In this document: one piece after another, positions 57,198 to 64,000 of the stretch
How the letters are laid out: each line of letters opens with the position of its first letter
Position numbering within the stretch: position 1 is the stretch's first letter
Origin: Amia ocellicauda
Taxonomy: Eukaryota; Chordata; Actinopteri; Amiiformes; Amiidae
Length of the DNA: 64,000 bases
Assembly (NCBI RefSeq): GCF_036373705.1
Contig: NC_089867.1
Span: 16,294,001 to 16,358,000, forward strand
Direction of reading: 5' to 3'
Notes under the pieces: model-generated
Database searches by the model: none
The model's input: the letters and a program-made list of their open reading frames with translations, nothing else
Told to the model about the DNA's origin: nothing
Translations under genes and position numbers: made by a program

Positions 57198-59685
57198 ATG
57201 TCCCGGAAGCAATCAGTGAAAGGGGGTCGTGGGAACAAGAAGTGCGATGTGGAGAGGAAGCGAGACGAGCGGGCAGCTCGCAGGGCATTGGCCAAGGACC
57301 GCAGGAACCGCCCCCCGGGGGAGGGACCAGAGGAGGAGTTTGTCAGTTTCACCAATCAGCTGCAAGCACTGGGGCTGAAGCTCAGAGAGGTCCCAGGAGA
57401 TGGGTAGGATGCCCTGTCTTGTCTGTCTCAAAGTGTCGGTCTTTATGAGTGTCATTTGTATCCTACCCTATTCTGACTGATAAATTCTCCCTCTCTCAGT
57501 AACTGTCTGTTCCGCGCTCTGGGGGACCAGCTAGAAGGACACTCACGGGGTCACCTGCGTCTGCGCAGACAGACGGTGGAGTTCATGCAGACGCACCGGG
57601 CAGATTTTGAACCTTTCCTGGAGGAGGACATCCCCTTCACGCAGCACTGTGAGGGAGGGGGACAGGGATGGGGGGAGAGGGACGGGGAGAGGAAGAGCGA
57701 GGGGGAAGGTATAGGTAAGAGAAAAATCCAGAAAATTAAAAGTTAACCCCTCTGTCTCTCTCAGTGTCCAGTCTTGCAGTGCCCGGGACGTTTGCAGGCA
57801 ATGACGCCATCGTAGCGTTTGCCCGCAGCCAGCAGGTCCGTGTGGTCATACACCAGCTCAACACACCTCTGTGGCAGGTGAGGAAGTGATGTTGGGATAA
57901 ATCATGCTTGACATACTGGGCTGGACTGCTTCATAATTGGGTTACACTGGACCCTGACTCTTACACTCCCTCTCTGTCTTTCCCTCCCCCTTTCCCTCTC
58001 CAGATCAATGGTTCAGAGAAGCCAGTATGTCGTGAGCTGCACATCGCATATCGCTATGGTGACCACTACGACAGCGTCCGGCCAATTGGGGACAACTCAG
58101 AGAGCCCCGCCCAGCTCTGCATCGAGGTCAGGGGTCAGGGAAGCTGCTGTACAAGTCCCTTTCTCTGTATGCTTCAGTGTGAGATGCTGCACTCTGGTCA
58201 CCTATCCATTTACATTTGTGACCATATTAATGAATCTCTCTCAATTCATTTTAGTTCAAAAAAGCTTTATTGGCATGATTAATTGACATCAGTGTTGCCA
58301 AAGCATTGACAGACATGTCCAGTGCTCAGGAACAGGGCAATGGGAGCAATAAATACAGGAATTAAACATTTAACATTTACAAACATTTTGTAAAGCATTG
58401 TTGTATACACGATACACAATGGACCCAAAGGGCTGTTTGCCCCTCACTTGCTGTGGTCAGGATAGAATGCTGGGTCTCACATACAGCTGTTTCCTGATGG
58501 CATTCGTTCATCTCTCTCTCTCCCTCCAGACTCTATCTCGTGCCGGGGGACAGTGTGAGTCTCAGTGCTCCCAGGCCAGCAGACAGATGGACAGGAATAC
58601 AACACATTGCACGGTCAGTCGGTCAGTCAGTCTGTCTGTCTGTGTTCTGCCAGCAAACATCCACCTCTCTGTCTCACCCTGCTATTGATATTAATGGGAT
58701 ATTATGTCCCCCTCAGGACAATGGTCTGATACTGCACAGCCTGGAAACAGAGAGCCCTGCAGGTCAGTCTGTCTGTCTCGTGTGTGTCTGAGTCTGTGTG
58801 CGCATGTTTCTGTGTGTGTCAGTATGTCAGTCTACATAACACAGTACAGGGAGGTCTAACTTAACACGGTAGATGCATTCCTGAAAATGACTGTGCTGCT
58901 GAAACCATGTATAACTAAACTCATTTCCACATAGGAATACATGTTCAAAAATTGCGTTCCAATGGAAGCTAGTGAGAGATAAATTATGGCAAATAAGTAA
59001 AGAAACATATTAGCCTTAAAAGTATACTTGAATACTTAAAAGTATTCTTGGTGAAGGGCAGGTCATTGATGTCGATGTCAGCACACTCCCACCTACTCAC
59101 GTACCGAGTTGTTCTGAAACCTTCATTATTTTACCGTGTTGTTCTGAAACAATGTTAAGCGTGACCTCCCTGTGAAAATTCTGTTGGTATGTACGGTACA
59201 ATTTTGACTGAGTGATGCCCCTCTCAGGTGATGGACGGAACTGCAGTGACCTCAGTGCTGAAGCTCAGCCCTGTGCAGCAGTATGGGAGGAGCCGGACTC
59301 TGATGCCCCACCATGCCCTGCCCTATGGGAGGAGTCAGGGACAGGGACACGCCTCTTTGGCCCAGTGATTCAGACAGAACAAAGTGCCAGCAAACCAGTG
59401 GGGCAGCCACCAGGGGACAGCCACACAGCTAAGGTACACACTCACACACATTCACTCACAGACATTACCCTCACACCTAATACTCCCACTTTAAGGCATC
59501 TCTCTCTCCAGCTTTCTAACAGGCAGAGGAAGGAGCAGCAGAGGCAGGAGAAGAAGCGCCGCCAAGAGGAGAGACACAGACAAAAGGCGCTGGAGAGCCG
59601 GGCTACACAGAACCAGGGCCAGAACCTCTCGGACCAGAACCAGCCCGTCACCTTGGTGCGAGCCCTCAACACGCTCAGCATCTAG
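57198..59685 (+). CDS. OTUD3: OTU domain-containing deubiquitinase 3
   Basis: Eight coding exons: 57198-57403, 57500-57648, 57765-57877, 58004-58126, 58530-58613, 58717-58762, 59228-59433 and 59512-59685. They join in frame to 366 aa (human 398). A basic N-terminus leads to the OTU cysteine protease domain (about 58-185). The catalytic loop is GDGNCLFRAL with C71; [15 protein letters not shown] is conserved; the catalytic histidine H177 is in [14 protein letters not shown]. Then come [20 protein letters not shown], which aligns with the first part of the human UBA domain, [15 protein letters not shown], and a basic helix [25 protein letters not shown]. The enzyme removes ubiquitin chains; PTEN is a described mammalian target. 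Exons 5 and 6 are the least certain. AATAAA at 60050-60055 ends the gene. It lies between the two receptor genes. Confidence 0.92.
58238..58400 (-). repeat. LINE-tail repeat copy, long form
   Basis: AAAGCTTTATTGGCATGATT, then GACATCAGTGTTGCCAAAGC, GTCCAGTGCTCAGGAACAGG and GCAATAAATACAGGAATTAA. It lies in OTUD3 between exons 4 and 5. Confidence 0.8.
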
Positions 59686-60204
59686 CCCAGGCTGGATTGG
59701 ACTGGAATAGATAAGACTGCACCTGACTGTGCAGGAATGGACTGGACTGGACTGGACAGGACTGGACAGGAATGGACTGTGCCATATTGAACTGTAACCT
59801 CATTATACTGCAGACTTGCTCTGAGACAGTCACTGTGTGTGTGTGAATGTGTTTGAGCTAGTGTTTGAGTACGACAGCTGGCAAGGGTGAGAGAGGGAGG
59901 GAACAAAACAGGGTGGGGGGGGGGAGGGAGGGAGGGAGTCACAGCTTGTGCGTGACTGAGTGTCTGTCTGTCTGTCTGCTCAGATGTGTAAATATATAGA
60001 CACACAGGGAAGGAGTGCACACTCTGTTTGCTGTGTTTAAAATGTTTCAAATAAAATCTCAGAGATATATTTTTGGGGATGGTGTTAAAATAAATGGATA
60101 ACTGAAAGTGGAAGTCTGAGTCTCTCATGTGGATGTGAGAGATTGAGTGAGTGTGTCAGTGTGATATTGTGTGCATCAGGGTAAAACAGTGTGTGTGTGA
60201 GAAA

Positions 60205-60400
60205 CTGTCCAGGGGTCTCCAGCCCTTGTCCTGGAGAGACACAGTACAGTACAGCAGGGTCTCCTGGTCCTAGTAACAGCAAACATACATTACACAACAA
60301 ATGAGGCAGACAGCACAGTTGTGATTAGATGGTTTACTGCTTGCCCATTAACATCAGTCAGGATGCTGCCCCCCTACACCAACACTGGAGAGACATAAAA
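60205..60400 (-). repeat. Dispersed ~200-bp repeat, copy 2
   Basis: The reverse complement carries the same ordered blocks as copy 1 at 41.9 kb: CTGATGTTA, GCAAGCAGTAAACCATCTAA, CTGTCTGCCTCATTTG, TGCTGTTACTAG, GGAGACCCTGCTGTACTGTA and GGCTGGAGACCCCTGG. It lies between OTUD3 and the ora4-like gene. Confidence 0.75.
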
Positions 60401-60577
60401 AACTCAACACTGACAGCACAGTTGACACAGTGTGTCAGTATGAGTTGGAGTTTGGTGTCAGCCTGAGAGAGAGTGAGATTGTGTCTGTACCTGTGCATGA
60501 GCCACCAAGAGCATCTGTATGCCAGCATGTGAGTTAGTCAGTGAGTCTGTGCTTGCATCTGTGTGCCAATATGTAAG

Positions 60578-62043
60578 TCAGTGTGCCCGTCTGTGCCCCA
60601 GTGTGTGTGTCAGCGCACGAGTCAGTGTATGTCTGTGTGCCAGCACACGTGCCAGCGCGTGGCGTAAGCGACGGTGGCCTGCGAGCAGCACCAGGGGGCT
60701 TCCGGCAATGAACAGTGAGTTGGTGAAGCGTGCCATGACCAGCAGGTAGGCCGACGCCGGTCCGCGGTTGTAGTTGTAGAAATTGACCGACAACACGCTG
60801 CCCCCCCATGATGCCAGGAACAGCATCACCAGCACGAGCACCACCTACAGTGAAGAGGGGGACCAGATCAGGTGTCAGTACAGAAAGACTAGGACTAGTC
60901 TCCATCTTTCTATCTCCTCTTGTCTCTCTCTGTCTCCCTCCTTCCCTCTCACCTTGGCAGCCCGTTTCTCAGCTGGAACCCGGTGAGCCAGGCTGCTCTG
61001 GGCCTGACCATGCTGTGCCAGGATGTGCAGGGTGCCTAGGTTGGTGCCCAGCATCAGCAGGATGGGCGTAGCCTCATGTAAGACCATGGAGACCGTGGCG
61101 TAGGCCAGTCCGCTGTTGCGCGAGGGGAAGCTCCACACACAGCCCAGCAGGGGGCGCGTGGTGCTGCTGATCAACATCAAATCCTACTGACGGAGAGAGA
61201 GTCAGTCAGTCAGTCGCTCAGAGCAGTGGTTCCCAAACCTGGTCCTGGAGGACCCCCTACCCGGCTGTTCTTTATTCCAATCGAGCTCTCTATTACTTAA
61301 CTGAAGTAATCAGTGTATCAGTACCTCAGTCTGGTTGTTCTGCCCACGGGTGGAGTACATCAGCACTGGCAGGGAGAACACAAGGGTGAGCGCCCACATC
61401 AGTGCCAGGCCCAGCAGCAGGCGGCGGAAGGGCCCGCGGAGGGAGCGGGGGCCAGGAGGGCCAGGGGATGGGGCCAAGCGGCGCAGCGTGGACAGGTGGA
61501 ACGCGCTGAGGCAGAGGGTGGCCCACACGTTCGCACAGCGCAGCCACACCCACACACACATCAGCACCTTGCACCAGCCCCACGACAAGTACAGCTGGGG
61601 GGGTACAACAAAGCACAGTAAAGTATAGTGCAGTACAGTACAATGTAACAGAGTACAGCACAGTATAGTAAAGTGTAATACAATACAGTTCAGCAGACAC
61701 ACACACACATCCTTCCTCTCTTTCTTTCCTCTCTCCCCTTCTTCACCCCCCCACTCCCCACCCCCAGTACCTCCAGCCCCAGGTCGGAGAGCATCAGCAG
61801 GATGTTCCTGAACAGCGACACCATCAAGTTGGACAGCACCATGTTGAGCAGGACGGCATCAGAGAGTCGCACAGCCCCACTCCCCTGCAGCAGCCATACG
61901 CCCACTACACCCCCCACACCCCCGTTTCCCACAATGCCAAGCATCACCAGCAGGCAGTACAGCGTGTTCTGTAGTGGCGACGCCACTCGCACAAGAGTCC
62001 CTGCGACTGGCTTACTGGCATCCTGTAGAACCCCCTCTGGCAT
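60578..62043 (-). CDS. ora4: Olfactory receptor of the V1R-related ORA family, ora4-like
   Basis: Four exons in minus-strand order, 62043-61771, 61594-61325, 61183-60953 and 60844-60578, all in phase 0. They give 346 aa. Seven hydrophobic segments are visible, starting TLYCLLVMLGIVGNGGV. NMVLSNLMVSLFRN follows, then LSWGWCKVLMCVWVWLRCANVW, HLSTLRRL, and STTRPLLGCVWSFPSRNSG. The last part has FYNYNRGPASAYLLVMARFTNS and AGSPLVLLAGHRRLRHAL. It aligns with the ora3-like protein throughout (for example MRPLLGCVWEFPSK against TRPLLGCVWSFPSR). Four coding exons are what I recall for fish ora4. The exon 3 acceptor is the second AG of CAGTAG; using the first would put a stop at the junction. The C-terminal tail after LRHAL is simple-sequence derived (histidine, threonine, leucine), so the true end may vary. 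Confidence 0.85.
61224..61312 (+). repeat. hAT-like non-autonomous repeat fragment
   Basis: CAGTGGTTCCCAAACCTGGT and CCTGGAGGACCCCC followed by CCAATCGAGCTCTC and TTACTTAACTGA are the start of a widespread fish repeat with a hAT-type CAGNGGT terminus. Only the left part is present, in ora4 intron 2. Confidence 0.55.
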
Positions 62044-62597
62044 CACTGCTGGGGTGTTTCAGTGTGCCTGCGTGAGTATTGTGAGCCTGTTTGCTTGTCT
62101 ATGTTTTTGTCTCCGTCTCCGTCTCTCTACTGTAGCAAAGTTCTCCCCTCTTTCTCTCTGCTGTTATTCTGTCTCAGTCTCCTCTATTCTGCTCCCATCT
62201 CTTAAATACCCCCCCTCCCCAACACACACACCACACAGTAAAGTCAGTCTCCAGAGAGAGAAGTGGGGAGGGTAGTGGGGGGCACACTGGGCATTACTGC
62301 CAGTAGCTGAGGAAGCAGATTACTTCCCTAATTACACCACAGCTCGTTAACTGCGTAATTAATATCCTGCCCCACCCCACAATACACACTCAACCTCACA
62401 CACACACACACACACACGCATGCATACATTGAGAGACTCTCAGCCACACTCGCTCCCACACAGCATTCATTCTCTACACCTTACTTTCTCCCACTATGTC
62501 TATTCTCACAATCACTACAGCACATTCACACTCTCCATCTCTCTCTGACACATACACAGTTCACAGCTCTGAACCCTCTGGTTTGTAAAAATGTCTC
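62044..62597. other. Spacer between ora4-like and cyclin L, no gene
   Basis: Holds the upstream region of the ora4-like gene and the downstream end of the cyclin L gene. It contains a (CA)n tract near 62397-62418 and no coding signal. Confidence 0.5.
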
Positions 62598-63012
62598 TTT
62601 ATTAAAAAAACTGAAAAACACCAAATACATCAAAGTCACAATGTCAGCGTTGGCAACAAAAGCACTGCCCCCCAAACACACACATTGGGATAATTAACAC
62701 TATCAGCACTAATGACACAGCCTGCCTCACTGCCCCCAGGCCCGGAGCACACTGACAGTCAGGCCAATACAGTCTATATAGCCCAGGTGTACAGTATTTT
62801 TCCCAGGTGTACAGTGTGTACAGTCTATTTACCCCAGGTGTACACAAGAAGTAACTGGAGCTCCACTGGAATGTTAAACTTATTGGAATTAACAGAAATG
62901 GTGCAAAAATATATATATTCATATTTACACACACACTGCGGTGCACCGGGCAGCCTGGTCCCCGACACATCCCACCCTGCTGTCCCTCTGTCTGTCCCTG
63001 GCTTTTTCATGA
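62598..63012 (-). other. CCNL2: 3' UTR of the cyclin L gene
   Basis: From the stop codon to an AATAAA signal on the minus strand at 62603-62598. No other signal seen. Confidence 0.55.
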
Positions 63013-63975
63013 TCATCTGCGCTGTGTTGTGTACCGCTCTCTCCTCCCTCGCTCCCGCTCCCTCTCTCTCTGCCGCTCCTTCTCCCTCTCCCTGGCTCTC
63101 TCCCTGTCCCTGTCCCTGTCCCGGTCCCTGTCCCTCTCCGGCAGTCTCCTGCGATGGCCCGGAGAGAGGGAGGAGCTGGAGGAGCGCACAGGAGACGACA
63201 CGCTGCGGCTGCGCCTGGGGGAGCGAGGGAGAGAGAAAAGGGGAGGGGTTAGCATTATTAGAGATAATTGAAACAGACATACATCATAGCACTCTACTAT
63301 CTCTCCCTCTCCACATCATTCCCATGCTACACCTCTCTCCCTCTCTCTCTCCCTCTCTCTCTCTCTCTCCCTCCCTCCCTCCCTCCCTCACCTGCGTTTG
63401 GGGCTGTGTGGGGGTGAGATAGAGTGAGTTTCTCTCCTCTCATCACTGTGGCTCAGCCTGTCTCTCCTGGGAGAGGGAGAGAGAGATATTTAATCACATT
63501 GAATGCTCTTGCTCCTCTTGCAAATAAAAGTGTACCTGTGGTAGCAGACTGTACACTGTCAACAGAATGAGAATTTCAATCGAGAGGCACTTTCATACAA
63601 AAACCAGCCCGGCCAGCAGCAGACACTGAGGTGAGGTGTACCTGGGCGGTTGTCGGGGACGGTCCAGCCCGTTCTGCAGCTGGCGTCGAGCATTCTTCAT
63701 GGCCTGGACTGATAGGGGGGAGTCCCGGGACACTGCCCCCGCTGCCGGGGATGCTGGGGGGGAGGGGGGAGGTTATGTCAATACAGCGAGTCAGTGTGTG
63801 TGTGTGTGTGTGTCGGGGGAGTTGGGAGCACACCTGTCTTGGATGCTGGGGAGAAGCTGGCAGGGGGGTCCACTAAGTTTGGCGTACCGTTGGGCTGTAC
63901 ACCCCCAGTCACTCGGGAAACCTCGAGAGCCTGTCGGCACTTAGACACACACTGCTGCAGAGAGGACAGAGGGAC
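63013..63975 (-). CDS. CCNL2: Cyclin L, C-terminal exons (partial, continues beyond the window)
   Basis: Four exons on the minus strand are in frame with each other: 63975-63834, 63753-63642, 63466-63392 and 63214-63013 (stop TGA). They encode the region after the cyclin boxes. QPNGTPNLVDPPASFSPASK matches NPDGTPALSTLGGFSPASK of human cyclin L1. SRDSPLSVQAMKNARRQLQNG matches the SPLSVKNTKRRLEG part of cyclin L2. An arginine/serine domain (HSPKRRRSRSVSSPVRSSSS) and an Arg/Asp/Glu dipeptide tail follow. Cyclin L pairs with CDK11 in nuclear speckles and promotes pre-mRNA splicing. CCNL2 rather than CCNL1 is chosen because human CCNL2 lies near VWA1, TMEM88B and ATAD3. The end RERGRRERYTTQRR differs from the usual SRHRR. 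The cyclin boxes lie outside the window. Confidence 0.82.
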
Positions 63976-64000
63976 CTGAGAGAGAGAGAGAGAGAGATTG

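Noticed and set aside
61143-61160. Strong CTCF-like motif CCAGCAGGGGGCGC
   Set aside because: It lies in coding sequence for the conserved RPLLGC of the ora4-like receptor, so codon constraint explains it.

Overview
The window comes from a vertebrate nuclear genome, most likely a ray-finned fish. Genes are split by introns with GT/AG borders, CpG-rich promoters occur, and there are very many (GA)n, (CA)n and (ATT)n microsatellites. A V1R-type olfactory receptor pair (ora3/ora4 type) and fish-type LINE, Tc1/mariner and IS630-like elements are also present. A CR1-like LINE tail and a dispersed repeat near 50.4 kb look to me like those of non-teleost or early-branching fishes (gar, bowfin, sturgeon grade), but the species cannot be fixed from this sequence.

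Layout: 0.4-1.6 kb holds pieces of a decayed SAMD3-like gene copy, followed by AT-rich sequence ending in a CACTA-like terminus. TMEM240 (+) runs from about 4.8 to 10.5 kb, and its third intron carries an intact Tc1/mariner element of DD36E type. A decayed L2-like LINE lies at 12.7-13.4 kb. TMCO4 (-, 14 exons) runs from 14.1 to 23.0 kb and has a LINE with a 1040-codon open frame in one intron. RNF186 (-, one exon) is at 24.4-25.0 kb. TMEM88B (+) is at 28.1-29.9 kb with a likely non-coding first exon near 27.3 kb. From 30.4 to 38.9 kb there is a gene-free stretch with a minisatellite and an IS630-like transposon fossil. VWA1 (+, 6 exons) is at 39.6-45.0 kb, and ATAD3 (-, 16 exons) is at 46.7-51.7 kb, tail to tail with VWA1. 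A second IS630-like fossil is at 52.2-53.1 kb. Then follow ora3-like (+), OTUD3 (+, 8 exons) and ora4-like (-, 4 exons), and finally the last four exons of a cyclin L gene, probably CCNL2 (-), cut by the window edge.

The exon chains of the complete genes were joined by hand; every one keeps frame across all junctions and ends in a stop. The genes are not a pathway: they cover a neuronal membrane protein, a lipase-like membrane protein, an E3 ligase, a Wnt-linked membrane protein, a matrix protein, a mitochondrial AAA ATPase, two chemoreceptors, a deubiquitinase and a splicing cyclin. What joins them is map position: in human they fall in two separate 1p36 blocks that are interleaved here.

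The strongest hunting results are the intact DD36E transposon nested inside an older repeat, a swarm of about 17 short repeats that share the 3' tail of the long LINE, widespread use of CT microsatellites as 3' splice-site pyrimidine tracts, an added third FN3 domain in VWA1, and OTUD3 sitting between the two receptor genes.
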